Part shown: positions 32,247-41,854 of the stretch, one piece after another
How positions within the stretch are numbered: position 1 is the first letter of the stretch
Layout: every line of letters begins with the position of its first letter
Assembly: GCF_004005495.1 (NCBI RefSeq)
Contig: NZ_RZYA01000005.1
Span: 372,001 to 436,000 of the forward strand
Direction: 5' to 3'
Length of the DNA stretch: 64,000 bases
From: Streptomyces antnestii
GTDB lineage: Bacteria > Actinomycetota > Actinomycetes > Streptomycetales > Streptomycetaceae
The notes under the pieces: generated by a model
The model's database searches: none
Seen by the model: the letters and a program-made list of their open reading frames with translations, nothing else
What the model was told of the DNA's origin: nothing
Made by a program: the position numbers and the translations under genes

Positions 32247-33266
32247 GTGTCGGCACTGTCGCCGGGTCGATCAGCGATGCGGATGGGACCCGCTGAGCTG
32301 GTGCAGGCGGCGGCCATGGCCCGCCGCTTCTATCTCGAGGGCAAATCCAAGATCCAGATCGCCGAGGAGTTCGGCGTGAGCCGCTTCAAGGTGGCCCGGG
32401 TCCTGGAGACCGCGCTCGAACGGGATCTCGTACGCATCGAGATCCGGGTACCGGCCGAGCTCGACGCGGAGCGCTCCGACGCGCTGCGCGCCCGCTACGG
32501 CCTGCGGCACGCCGTGGTGGTCGAGTCCCCGGCCGAGGCCGAGGAGTCTCCCGACCCCGAGAATCTCGGCGAGGTCGCCGCCGACCTCCTGGGCGAGCTG
32601 GTCTCCGAGGGCGACGTGCTGGGCCTCGCGTGGGGCCGCTCGACCATCCACATGGCCGCCGCGCTCGACCGGCTGCCGCCCTGCACGGTCGTGCAGCTCA
32701 CGGGCGTGTACGACGCCGGGACCGCCGAGCGCGGCTCCGTGGAGGCCGTGCGGCGCGCCGCCCAGGTCTCCGGCGGCGAGGCGCACCCGATCTACGCGCC
32801 GATGCTGCTGCCGGACCCCGCCACCGCGGCCGCGCTGCGCAACCAGACGGGCATCGCCCGCGCCTTCGAGTACTTCGACAAGGTCACGGTCGCCTGCGTC
32901 TCCATCGGCTCCTGGGAGCCGGGCATCTCCACCGTGCACGACATGCTCAGCGACGAGGAGCGGGCCCACTACGCCTCGCTCGGCGTCGCCGCGGAGATGT
33001 CCGCGCACCTCTTCGACGCGGAGGGCCGCCGGGTCGGCCGCGACCTGGGGGAGCGCTGCATCACCGTCGAGGCGGACCGCCTGCGGCGGATCCCGGAAGT
33101 CGTGGCCATCGCCGGTGGCCAGCGCAAGGCCGCCGCCATCGACGCGGTGCTCCGGTCGGGCCTGGTCACCAGCCTCGTCACGGACACGGCCGCCGCGGAC
33201 TTCCTCCTCACGGCGGGCCCCACGCCGAAGCCGGCACTGAACCGCGCGGACCCCGACGGCTCCTGA
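32247..33266 (+). CDS. SorC/DeoR-type sugar-binding transcriptional regulator
   Basis: 339 residues from GTG 32247 (GAGGAG at 32235-32240); GTG 32223 would add eight residues. The N-terminal HTH includes LEGKSKIQIAEEFGVSRFKVARVLE. The C-terminal sugar-phosphate-binding domain has GLAWGRSTIHMAAAL, VVQLTGVY and AIAGGQRKAAAIDAVL. These regulators respond to phosphorylated sugars or polyols. The only nearby carbohydrate gene is rpe, 102 bases upstream on the same strand, so a pentose-phosphate signal is possible. The target is unknown. Confidence 0.88.
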   Translation: MSALSPGRSAMRMGPAELVQAAAMARRFYLEGKSKIQIAEEFGVSRFKVARVLETALERDLVRIEIRVPAELDAERSDALRARYGLRHAVVVESPAEAEESPDPENLGEVAADLLGELVSEGDVLGLAWGRSTIHMAAALDRLPPCTVVQLTGVYDAGTAERGSVEAVRRAAQVSGGEAHPIYAPMLLPDPATAAALRNQTGIARAFEYFDKVTVACVSIGSWEPGISTVHDMLSDEERAHYASLGVAAEMSAHLFDAEGRRVGRDLGERCITVEADRLRRIPEVVAIAGGQRKAAAIDAVLRSGLVTSLVTDTAAADFLLTAGPTPKPALNRADPDGS

Positions 33267-33329
33267 GCCGAGCGGGCAACCGCGTCGCGCACCGCGCTCA
33301 TCGGAAGAGGCTGTGGCAGCATCGGCGGC

Positions 33330-33764
33330 ATGCTGCCGCGGCTTCTTCCCCGTCTCCCCACCACCCGGCTCCTGGGGATCCTGCTCGTAGCCCTGGCCCT
33401 GCTGGTCACCGGGTGCTCCGCACAGGCCACCTCCACCCAGGGCACCTCGGCGGGGCCGACCCGCTCCGCACCCGCCTGGGCGCACGGCATGGCCACGGTC
33501 ACCGAGTCGGCGCTCCCCGCCGAGGCCCGTACGACCCTGCGCCTCATCGACAAGGGCGGGCCCTTCCCGTACGCCAAGGACGGCAGCGTATTCGGGAACT
33601 TCGAGCGGGAGCTGCCCCGGCAGAGCCGTGGGTACTACCACGAGTACACCGTGCCCACCCCGGGCGAGCGGGACCGTGGCGCCCGGCGCCTCGTCACCGG
33701 GCAGGGCCACGAGACGTACTACACCGATGACCACTACCAGTCGTTCAAGGCGGTGCTGCGATGA
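33330..33764 (+). CDS. RNase Sa-like guanyl-specific ribonuclease with lipoprotein signal
   Basis: 144 residues. The N-terminus is a signal peptide with lipobox LVTGC (Cys29), so the protein is probably exported and lipid-anchored. The mature part matches the RNase Sa/T1 microbial fold: ALPAEARTTLRLIDKGGPFP, DGSVFGNFERELP, the catalytic Glu in YYHEYTVPTPG, Arg in RGARRLVTG and His in TDDHYQSF. The cysteine pair that forms the disulfide in RNase Sa is missing. The stop overlaps the barstar ATG by four bases, which indicates coupled synthesis of nuclease and inhibitor. Confidence 0.93.
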   Translation: MLPRLLPRLPTTRLLGILLVALALLVTGCSAQATSTQGTSAGPTRSAPAWAHGMATVTESALPAEARTTLRLIDKGGPFPYAKDGSVFGNFERELPRQSRGYYHEYTVPTPGERDRGARRLVTGQGHETYYTDDHYQSFKAVLR

Positions 33765-34120
33765 CCGGGTTTGCCCCCGACCGGATCCGCGTCCTCGACC
33801 TCGAAGGGGTCAAGGACAAGGCCGAGTTCATGGACCGGTGTGTGCGCGACCTGGAGTTGCCGGACTGGTTCGGCCGTAACTGGGACGCGCTGTTCGACGT
33901 CCTCACCGACGTCTCGTTCTGGCCCGACGGCAGCGACCAGGCACTGCTCCTGTCCGTCGTGGGCTGGCGCGCGTACGCCGCCGCGCGCCCCGAGGAGTGG
34001 GAGACCGCCCTCGACGTGTTCTCCGACGCCGTCGACCGCAGGCGCGACCGGAATCCGAGGCTCCTGGTCGCGCTGACCCTTGGAGGATCGGACCACCCAC
34101 CCTCCGAAACCACTGGATAA
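33761..34120 (+). CDS. Barstar-family ribonuclease inhibitor
   Basis: 119 residues, ATG overlapping the ribonuclease stop. The barstar core is seen in IRVLDLEGVKDKAEFMDRC, LPDWFGRNWDALFDVLTD and the C-terminal strand RNPRLLVALTL. The inhibitor binds the ribonuclease active site and protects the cytoplasm before export. About 25 C-terminal residues beyond the usual end are polar. It has no signal peptide, as expected. Confidence 0.93.
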   Translation: MTGFAPDRIRVLDLEGVKDKAEFMDRCVRDLELPDWFGRNWDALFDVLTDVSFWPDGSDQALLLSVVGWRAYAAARPEEWETALDVFSDAVDRRRDRNPRLLVALTLGGSDHPPSETTG

Positions 34121-34185
34121 TCGTCCGTGAGCATGGGGTATCCACCGCATGTGACACTGAAGTACGTGCTTTTCCCCGAGGCTGA

Positions 34186-35670
<1,485 letters not shown>

Positions 35671-35753
35671 TCGCTCCGCGGTTCGGTTGTTCTCCGGCCG
35701 CGGGTTGAGTGTGGCTGGTCGCGCCCGCGCGGCGGAGCCGCATATGGACGCTG

Positions 35754-35793
35754 CCCCGCGCCCCTTTCAGGGGCGCGGGGTTTCGCGTTTTTC
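35754..35793 (+). terminator. Terminator after guaB1 (repeat arm used as stem)
   Basis: CCCCGCGCCCCT (35754-35765), TTC, AGGGGCGCGGGG (35769-35780): a perfect 12-bp stem followed by TTTCGCGTTTTT. The stem is the inner arm of the dispersed repeat seen on both sides of priA. Confidence 0.82.
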
Positions 35794-35836
35794 GGAAGCT
35801 TTCCGGGCGCCGCCCGCGCAATGGACTAAACGGACC

Positions 35837-35894
35837 GCGCAACGTTTGTCCGACTCTGCGTGCACCACGCAACGTTCGTGCGCGCATACGCAAG
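35837..35894. promoter_or_regulatory. Three RCGCAAS sites upstream of the permease gene
   Basis: GCGCAAC at 35837, ACGCAAC at 35867 and ACGCAAG at 35888, spaced 30 and 21 bases. The first two extend into a longer match GCAACGTT(T/C)GT(C/G)CG. The same three-site pattern, spaced 31 and 22, precedes the amidase gene at 38066-38125. The spacings are close to three and two helical turns, so one dimeric or oligomeric regulator could contact all sites on one face. Confidence 0.6.
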
Positions 35895-36052
35895 GTTGCT
35901 GCATTACAGCTGGGAACAGAAACCATCTAGAGTCAGGCGCTGTACGTGGCGTGGCGGGACGGCCTGCACGGCGGTTCCCCCGGTCTGGTGCGGGCTGCCG
36001 AGGCTTGTCGGCCCCCGTCACACCTGACCGGCAGCGATGAAGGAGCCAGCCC

Positions 36053-37525
36053 GTGCTCGACCACGGCGCACCCCCGCGCACCCCCCCGCTCGAGACCTCC
36101 GTCCCGGGGCTCGGCGCCCGGCTGATGCGGCGCAAGCCGGTAGAAGCGCTGGTCGCCGAGGGGGGCCAGGGTGAGGGCGGCGCTCTGCGCCGCTCGCTCG
36201 GCATGTGGCAGCTGACCATGATCAGCATCGGCGCCACGCTCGGCACCGGCATCTTCGTCGTCCTCGGCGGCGCCGTCCCGAAGGCCGGCCCCGCCGTCAC
36301 GCTCGCCTTCGTCATCGCCGGCCTCACGGCCCTGTTCTCGGCCCTCTCGTACGCCGAGCTGGCCGGCACCATACCGGTCGCCGGGTCCTCGTACTCGTAC
36401 GCGTACGCAACGATGGGCGAACTCGTCGCCTGGGTCTGCGGCTGGTGTCTGGTCCTGGAGTACGGCGTCTCCGTCGCCGCCGTGGCCGTCGGCTGGGGCG
36501 AGTACCTCAACGAGCTGCTCGACGGCACGATCGGTGTCACCATCCCCGACGTGCTCTCCTCGGCGCCCGGCGAGGGCGGTGTGATCAACCTTCCCGGCCT
36601 GATCGTCGTGATGCTCGCCATGGTGTTCCTGCTCGGCGGCGCCCGCGAGTCCGCCGTCGTCAACACGATCATGGTCGGGGTGAAGATCGTCACCCTCGTG
36701 ATCTTCTGCGCGATCGGCTTCATGGGCTTCAAGTCCGGCAACTACAAGGACTTCATGCCGCTCGGCATGACCGGCGTCGGCGCCGCGAGCGCCAGCCTGT
36801 TCTTCTCGTACATCGGTTTCGACGCCGCCTCCACGGCCGGCGAGGAGGCCAAGAACCCGAAGCGTGACCTGCCCCGCGCGATCATGCTCTCGCTGCTCAT
36901 CGTCACCGTCCTCTACGTCCTGGTCGCCGCGGTCGCGGTCGGTGCGTGGAACTGGAAGGAGTTCGCGGGTTCCGAGGCCACGCTCGCGGCGATCATGAAC
37001 GACGTCACCGGGCAGACCTTCTGGGGCACCATGCTCGCCGCCGGCGCGGTCATCTCCATCGCCAGCGTCGTCCTCACCGTCCTCTACGGCCAGACCCGGA
37101 TCCTCTTCGCGATGTCCCGCGACGGCCTGGTCCCGAAGGCCTTCGGCAAGGTCAGCGGCAAGACCGGCACCCCGCGCGTGAACACGGTCATCGTGTCGCT
37201 CTTCTGCGGTCTGCTCGCCTCGCTCATCCCGCTGGGCAAGCTCGTCGACGCCACCAGCATCGGCACCCTGTTCGCCTTCGGCCTGGTCAACATCGCGGTC
37301 ATCGTGCTCCGCTACACACGCCCGGACATGCCGCGCACCTTCAAGGTGGCGCTCGGTCCGGTCTTCCCGGTCCTCGGCTTCGTCTTCTGCGCGTACAACA
37401 TGTTCAGCCTCGACGCCGTCACCTGGGTGGTCTTCGGCGTGTGGATGGCCGTCGGCCTCGTGTTCTACTTCCTCTACGGGGCCCGTCGCTCCCGACTCGC
37501 CTCAGAGCCTGCCCAAGAGAAGTGA
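36053..37525 (+). CDS. APC-superfamily amino acid permease (CAT-like)
   Basis: 490 residues from GTG 36053 (GAAGGAG about 15 bases upstream). About 12 hydrophobic helices are visible. The first contains ISIGATLGTGIFVVLGGAV, the APC substrate/Na site signature. ALSYAELAGTIPVAGSSYSY, SYIGFDAASTAGEEAKNPKR and YGQTRILFAMSRDGL are typical of cationic amino acid transporters (CAT/YfnA type). Substrate is inferred to be a basic amino acid from this similarity and from the downstream amino-acid monooxygenase and amidase genes. The Lrp gene follows after ten bases, probably in the same transcript. Confidence 0.9.
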   Translation: MLDHGAPPRTPPLETSVPGLGARLMRRKPVEALVAEGGQGEGGALRRSLGMWQLTMISIGATLGTGIFVVLGGAVPKAGPAVTLAFVIAGLTALFSALSYAELAGTIPVAGSSYSYAYATMGELVAWVCGWCLVLEYGVSVAAVAVGWGEYLNELLDGTIGVTIPDVLSSAPGEGGVINLPGLIVVMLAMVFLLGGARESAVVNTIMVGVKIVTLVIFCAIGFMGFKSGNYKDFMPLGMTGVGAASASLFFSYIGFDAASTAGEEAKNPKRDLPRAIMLSLLIVTVLYVLVAAVAVGAWNWKEFAGSEATLAAIMNDVTGQTFWGTMLAAGAVISIASVVLTVLYGQTRILFAMSRDGLVPKAFGKVSGKTGTPRVNTVIVSLFCGLLASLIPLGKLVDATSIGTLFAFGLVNIAVIVLRYTRPDMPRTFKVALGPVFPVLGFVFCAYNMFSLDAVTWVVFGVWMAVGLVFYFLYGARRSRLASEPAQEK

Positions 37526-37535
37526 ACCACCTGCC

Positions 37536-37988
37536 TTGCTGAACGATCTCGACGAACGCATCGTGCACGCCCTCGCCGAGGACGCCCGCCGCTCCTACGC
37601 CGACATCGGCCAGATCGTCGGCCTGTCCGCGCCCGCCGTGAAGCGGCGCGTGGACCGGCTGCGGGCGACCGGAGCCATCACAGGGTTCACGGTCCGGGTC
37701 GACCCCGCCGCACTCGGCTGGGAGACCGAGGGGTTCATCGAGATGTACTGCCGCCGCAACACCTCGCCCGAGGCCATCAAACGCGGCCTCGAGCGGTACC
37801 CGGAGGTCGCGTCCGCCTCCACCGTCACCGGTGACGCCGACGCGATCGTCCAGGTCTTCGCCTCCGACATGCGGCACTTCGAGCGGGTCCTGGAGCGCAT
37901 CGCGGGGGAGCCCTTCGTGGAGCGAACCAAGTCGGTGCTCGTCCTGTCGCCGCTGATGCGGCGCTACACGTCGGGCTCGCCCGCCTGA
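37536..37988 (+). CDS. Lrp/AsnC-family transcriptional regulator
   Basis: 150 residues from TTG 37536. An N-terminal HTH (LNDLDERIVHALAEDARRSY then DIGQIVGLSAPAVKRRVDRL) is followed by a RAM ligand-binding domain (about 65-145) with VASASTVTGDADAIVQVFA. Such regulators bind an amino acid and act on nearby transport and catabolic genes. Its place between the permease and the amidase/monooxygenase genes, and a three-site repeat at both promoters, make it the likely local regulator. A 14-bp perfect terminator follows. Confidence 0.93.
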   Translation: MLNDLDERIVHALAEDARRSYADIGQIVGLSAPAVKRRVDRLRATGAITGFTVRVDPAALGWETEGFIEMYCRRNTSPEAIKRGLERYPEVASASTVTGDADAIVQVFASDMRHFERVLERIAGEPFVERTKSVLVLSPLMRRYTSGSPA

Positions 37989-37997
37989 CACCCACTC

Positions 37998-38029
37998 CGC
38001 GCGCCTCCGCCCCACGGCGGAGGCGCGCG
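37998..38029 (+). terminator. Terminator stem-loop after the Lrp gene
   Basis: CGCGCGCCTCCGCC (37998-38011), CCAC loop, GGCGGAGGCGCGCG (38016-38029): a perfect 14-bp stem. It begins nine bases past the stop and separates the permease-Lrp unit from the amidase-monooxygenase unit. Confidence 0.82.
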
Positions 38030-38065
38030 TTGTCGTATGCACTACTGCCGAAGGCTCCCGCATAC

Positions 38066-38125
38066 GCGCAACGAATCGCCGCGAACGCCACTTCAGGCGC
38101 AACAGATCGTGCGACAAGACGCAAC
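38066..38125. promoter_or_regulatory. Three RCGCAAC sites upstream of the amidase gene
   Basis: GCGCAAC at 38066, GCGCAAC at 38097 and ACGCAAC at 38119, spaced 31 and 22 bases, on the same strand and in the same order as the set before the permease. GCATACGCGCAA at the first site also has a mirrored partner TTGTCGTATGC at 38030-38040. The last site is 84 bases before the ATG. Confidence 0.6.
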
Positions 38126-38208
38126 AGTCCCGTCTTGTCCGGTAGGTGCCGGGAAACGTACCGTCTATTCGATCCCTCCTCCCCTTCCGTACGCCTCCTA
38201 GGACTGCC

Positions 38209-39012
38209 ATGCCGCCGCTGCGCACCGCCCTGCTCCAGAGCTCCGGCCGCCCCGGATCCGTCGACGAGAACCTCAAGGTGCTCGACGACGCCGCGGGCCG
38301 CGCCGCCGCCACCGGAGCCCGGCTGTTCGCGGCCCCCGAGATGTTCCTGACCGGGTACGCGATCGGCGACGACGTCGCCCGCCTCGCCGAGCCCGCCGAC
38401 GGCCCCTCGGCGCAGGCGATCGCCGCGATCGCCGCCCGGCACGGCGTCGCCGTGGCCTACGGCTACCCGGAGCGCGACGGAGAGACCGTCTACAACTCGG
38501 CCCAGCTGATCGCCGCCGACGGCACGCGCTTCGCGAACTACCGCAAGACGCACCTCTTCGGCTGCTTCGAGCGCGACGTGTTCACGCCCGGCGACCAGGC
38601 CGTCGTCCAGGCCGACCTCGACGGGGTCCGCGTCGGCCTCATGATCTGCTACGACGTCGAGTTCCCGGAGAACGTACGGGCGCACGCCCTCGCCGGCACC
38701 GACCTGCTGCTCGTGCCGACGGCCCAGATGCACCCCTACCAGTTCGTCCCCGAGTCCCTCGTGCCGGTCCGCGCCTTCGAGAACCAGATGTACGTCGCGT
38801 ACGTCAACCGGGTCGGCCAGGAAGGGGAGTTCGAGTTCGTCGGGCTCTCCACACTCGTCGGCCCCGACGGGGTCGCCAGGGCGCGCGCCGGCCGCGGCGA
38901 CGAGCTGGTCACCGCCGAGGTGGACCCCGCCTTCCTGGCCGCGTCCCGCGAAGCCAACCCGTACCTGAACGACCGCCGCCCGGGCCTGTACACGCCGCTG
39001 GTCAGCCGCTGA
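38209..39012 (+). CDS. Nitrilase-superfamily amidase, DavA/guanidinobutyramidase-like
   Basis: 267 residues from ATG 38209. The catalytic Glu-Lys-Cys triad is in FAAPEMFLTGYAIG, FANYRKTHLFGCFERD and GLMICYDVEFPENV. The text around these sites (DGPSAQAIAAIA, AYGYPERDG, VPVRAFENQMYVAYVN, LNDRRPGLY) closely resembles 5-aminopentanamidase (DavA) as I remember it, and similar enzymes hydrolyse 4-guanidinobutyramide in Streptomyces. It lies 88 bases upstream of a flavin amino-acid monooxygenase, the expected supplier of its amide substrate. Confidence 0.88.
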   Translation: MPPLRTALLQSSGRPGSVDENLKVLDDAAGRAAATGARLFAAPEMFLTGYAIGDDVARLAEPADGPSAQAIAAIAARHGVAVAYGYPERDGETVYNSAQLIAADGTRFANYRKTHLFGCFERDVFTPGDQAVVQADLDGVRVGLMICYDVEFPENVRAHALAGTDLLLVPTAQMHPYQFVPESLVPVRAFENQMYVAYVNRVGQEGEFEFVGLSTLVGPDGVARARAGRGDELVTAEVDPAFLAASREANPYLNDRRPGLYTPLVSR

Positions 39013-39100
39013 CCAGCCGCTGACCGTCGCTCGTCCGAGCGAGCCCGGCCGCCCCCCCCGAACCTTCAGTACCTCAGTTCCCGCAAGGAGTCCGTACCCC

Positions 39101-40804
39101 ATGACGTCCACGGTGCCCAACGCCGTCCAGCACACCGACGCGCAGCCCCCCATCACGATGTTCGGGCCGGACTTCCCGTACGCGTACGACGACTTCCTCG
39201 CGCACCCCGCGGGGCTCGGCCAGATACCCGCGACCGAGCACGGCACCGAGGTCGCCGTCATCGGCGGTGGCCTGTCCGGCATCGTCGCCGCGTACGAGCT
39301 GATGAAGATGGGCCTCAAGCCCGTCGTGTACGAGGCGGACCAGATCGGTGGCCGGCTGCGTACCGTCGGCTTCGACGGCACCCCGGCCGAGGCCGCCGGC
39401 CTCACCGCCGAGATGGGCGCGATGCGCTTCCCGCCGTCGTCGACCGCGCTGCAGCACTACATCGACCTGGTCGGTCTGGAGACGCGGCCGTTCCCCAACC
39501 CGCTCGCCCCCGAGACCCCCTCGACCGTCGTCGACCTCAAGGGCGAGTCGCACTACGCCGTCACCGTCGACGACCTGCCGCAGGTCTACCGCGACGTCAT
39601 GAACGCGTGGAACGCCTGCCTCGAAGAGGGCGCCGACTTCTCCGACATGAACCGCGCCATGCGTGAGCGCGACGTGCCGCGCATCCGCGAGATCTGGTCG
39701 AAGCTCGTCGACAAGCTCGACAACCAGACGTTCTACGGGTTCCTCTGCGACTCCGAGGCCTTCAAGTCCTTCCGCCACCGCGAGATCTTCGGCCAGGTCG
39801 GCTTCGGCACCGGCGGCTGGGACACCGACTTCCCGAACTCCATCCTGGAGATCCTGCGCGTCGTCTACACCGAGGCCGACGACCACCACCGCGGCATCGT
39901 CGGCGGCAGCCAGCAGCTCCCGCTGCGCCTGTGGGAGCGCGAGCCGGAGAAGATCGTCCACTGGGCGTACGGCACCTCGCTGGCCTCCCTGCACGACAGC
40001 GGCAAGCCGCGTCCGGCCGTGACCCGGCTGCACCGCACCGCGGGCAACCACATCACGGTGACCGACGCCTCCGGTGACATCCGCACCTACCAGGCGGCGA
40101 TCTTCACCGCGCAGTCCTGGATGCTGCTCTCCAAGGTCGCGTGCGACGACTCGCTCTTCCCGATCGACCACTGGACGGCGATCGAGCGCACCCACTACAT
40201 GGAGAGCTCCAAGCTCTTCATCCCCGTCGACCGGCCGTTCTGGCTGGACAAGGACGAGGTCACGGGCCGCGACACCATGTCGATGACCCTCACCGACCGG
40301 ATGACGCGCGGCACCTACCTGCTCGACGACGGCCCGGACAAGCCGGCCACCATCTGCCTGTCGTACACCTGGTGCGACGACAGCCTCAAGTGGCTGCCCC
40401 TGTCGGCGAACGAGCGCATGGAGGTCATGCTCAAGTCGCTCGGCGAGATCTACCCGAAGGTCGACATCCGGAAGCACATCATCGGCAACCCGGTGACCGT
40501 GTCCTGGGAGAACGAGCCCTACTTCATGGGCGCGTTCAAGGCCAACCTGCCGGGCCACTACCGCTACCAGCGCCGCCTGTTCACGCACTTCATGCAGGAC
40601 CGCCTCCCCGAGGACAAGCGGGGCATCTTCCTCGCGGGCGACGACATCTCCTGGACGGCCGGCTGGGCGGAGGGCGCCGTGCAGACCGCGCTCAACGCCG
40701 TGTGGGGCGTCATGCACCAGTTCGGCGGCGCCACGGACGGGACGAACCCCGGCCCCGGCGACGTCTACGACGAGATCGCCCCGGTGGAGCTGCCGGAGGA
40801 CTGA
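39101..40804 (+). CDS. Flavin-dependent amino-acid 2-monooxygenase (lysine/arginine type, amine oxidase family)
   Basis: 567 residues from ATG 39101 (AAGGAG at 39085-39090). The FAD dinucleotide site is VAVIGGGLSGIVAAYELMKM with VVYEADQIGGRLRT after it. The C-terminal flavin block GIFLAGDDISWTAGWAEGAV is the form seen in lysine and tryptophan 2-monooxygenases rather than simple amine oxidases. These enzymes convert an L-amino acid with oxygen to the one-carbon-shorter amide plus CO2. With the amidase, permease and Lrp gene it suggests lysine to 5-aminovalerate or arginine to 4-guanidinobutyrate. The exact substrate cannot be read from the sequence. Confidence 0.88.
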   Translation: MTSTVPNAVQHTDAQPPITMFGPDFPYAYDDFLAHPAGLGQIPATEHGTEVAVIGGGLSGIVAAYELMKMGLKPVVYEADQIGGRLRTVGFDGTPAEAAGLTAEMGAMRFPPSSTALQHYIDLVGLETRPFPNPLAPETPSTVVDLKGESHYAVTVDDLPQVYRDVMNAWNACLEEGADFSDMNRAMRERDVPRIREIWSKLVDKLDNQTFYGFLCDSEAFKSFRHREIFGQVGFGTGGWDTDFPNSILEILRVVYTEADDHHRGIVGGSQQLPLRLWEREPEKIVHWAYGTSLASLHDSGKPRPAVTRLHRTAGNHITVTDASGDIRTYQAAIFTAQSWMLLSKVACDDSLFPIDHWTAIERTHYMESSKLFIPVDRPFWLDKDEVTGRDTMSMTLTDRMTRGTYLLDDGPDKPATICLSYTWCDDSLKWLPLSANERMEVMLKSLGEIYPKVDIRKHIIGNPVTVSWENEPYFMGAFKANLPGHYRYQRRLFTHFMQDRLPEDKRGIFLAGDDISWTAGWAEGAVQTALNAVWGVMHQFGGATDGTNPGPGDVYDEIAPVELPED

Positions 40805-40821
40805 GCGGAGGACTGAGTGGT

Positions 40822-40850
40822 GAGGGCCCCGGCGCGAAGCCGGGGCCCTC
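40822..40850. terminator. Bidirectional terminator between convergent genes
   Basis: GAGGGCCCCGGC, GCGAA, GCCGGGGCCCTC: a perfect 12-bp stem, 18 bases after the monooxygenase stop and six bases beyond the end of the oxidoreductase gene on the other strand. Confidence 0.82.
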
Positions 40851-40855
40851 ATCGC

Positions 40856-41785
40856 TCAGATGCCGGCCGCCCTCGCCTGCTCGTAGACCTCGGCCGCCAG
40901 GTCCGTCAGCTCCTGGGCGTCACGGACGCGGCCCTGGAGATCGATGAGGATCTCCTCCAGGCCCACCTCGTCGTGCGCCACCAGGTCCTCGACGATCTGC
41001 GGGACGCTGCCCTGGAACGGGCGGCGGTCGTCGCCCGTGTACTCGTCGCGCGTGTAGACCGTGTTCACCCGCAGCACGCTCTGCAGCGGCTCCTTGCGGC
41101 CGCGTTCCTCGGCCATCTCCTGAAGGTCCCGCCACTGCCGCGCGAGCTCCTCCGCGCCCGCGGCTCCCGGCATCCAGCCGTCCGCGCGGTCGACGAGGCG
41201 GCGCGCGGCCTTCGGGCTGTTCGCCGGCAGCAGTACGGGGATCGGCCGGGCCGGCTTCGGGCCGACAACGGAGGGCGCGATCACCGTCAGCTCACCCTCG
41301 TAGTGCACGGGGTCGGGGCCCCACACGGCGGCGCACACGTCGAGCAGCTCGTCCAGGACCTTGCCGCGCTGCTCGAACGGGGCGACGGACGCGGCCGCGT
41401 ACTCGTCGTGGGACCACCCCGTGCCGAGGCCCGCCACGACGCGGCCACCGCTCGCCGCGTCCAACGAGGCCAGGGCGCGCGCCAGTTGGAAGGGCACGTG
41501 CAGCGGGGCGACCAGCACGCTCGTGCCGAGCCGCGCGCGCTCCGTGGCGGCGGCGGCCAGCGTGAGCGAGACCAGCGGGTCGGCGACGGAGCGGTACTGG
41601 TCCGGCCAGGCGAGGCCCGGGATCCCGTAGAGCCCCTGGCGGGCGGGCTCCGGGAAGAGGATCCGCTCGAAGACCCACAGGCTCTCGTAACCGATCTCCT
41701 CGGCGGCGCGCGCCACCGCCGGAATGTCGCGCCCGATGTCGTACTGCTTCATCTGGGGGAGGCTGAGGCCCAGTCGGGTCGCCAT
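40856..41785 (-). CDS. LLM-class (F420-dependent type) flavin oxidoreductase
   Basis: 309 residues from the minus-strand ATG at 41785 (AAGGAGC upstream). The luciferase-like TIM barrel is recognisable from RLGLSLPQMKQYDIGRDIPA, YESLWVFERILFP, LGTSVLVAPLHVPFQLARAL, VAGLGTGWSHDEYAA and PIPVLLPANSPKAARRLVDR. Actinobacterial members commonly use coenzyme F420. The substrate is unknown. An exact tandem duplication of 18 bases lies 34-69 bases upstream of the start. Confidence 0.87.
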   Translation of the reverse strand: MATRLGLSLPQMKQYDIGRDIPAVARAAEEIGYESLWVFERILFPEPARQGLYGIPGLAWPDQYRSVADPLVSLTLAAAATERARLGTSVLVAPLHVPFQLARALASLDAASGGRVVAGLGTGWSHDEYAAASVAPFEQRGKVLDELLDVCAAVWGPDPVHYEGELTVIAPSVVGPKPARPIPVLLPANSPKAARRLVDRADGWMPGAAGAEELARQWRDLQEMAEERGRKEPLQSVLRVNTVYTRDEYTGDDRRPFQGSVPQIVEDLVAHDEVGLEEILIDLQGRVRDAQELTDLAAEVYEQARAAGI

Positions 41786-41818
41786 GCCGGAGCTCCTTCG
41801 CGTTCGCATCCTGGATCT

Positions 41819-41854
41819 CTCGTGTAACGCCTTGTCCTCGTGTAACGCCTTGTC
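41819..41854. repeat. 18-base tandem duplication in the oxidoreductase promoter
   Basis: CTCGTGTAACGCCTTGTC occurs twice without a gap (41819-41836 and 41837-41854), immediately followed by AACGTACA. On the minus strand the repeats lie 34-69 bases upstream of the start, preceded by TTGACA, which could be a -35 element. Confidence 0.9.

Larger units (their letters stand above)
35671..36052 (+). promoter_or_regulatory. 382-base gap: guaB1 terminator, repeat remnant and permease promoter
   Basis: Left part: a degenerate third copy of the priA-flanking repeat (CGGGTT...GTGGCTGGTCGCGC, 35701-35724) ending in the guaB1 terminator. Right part: AT-richer DNA with three RCGCAAS sites, then a ribosome binding site AAGGAG about 36040. 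No ORF is credible. Confidence 0.6.
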
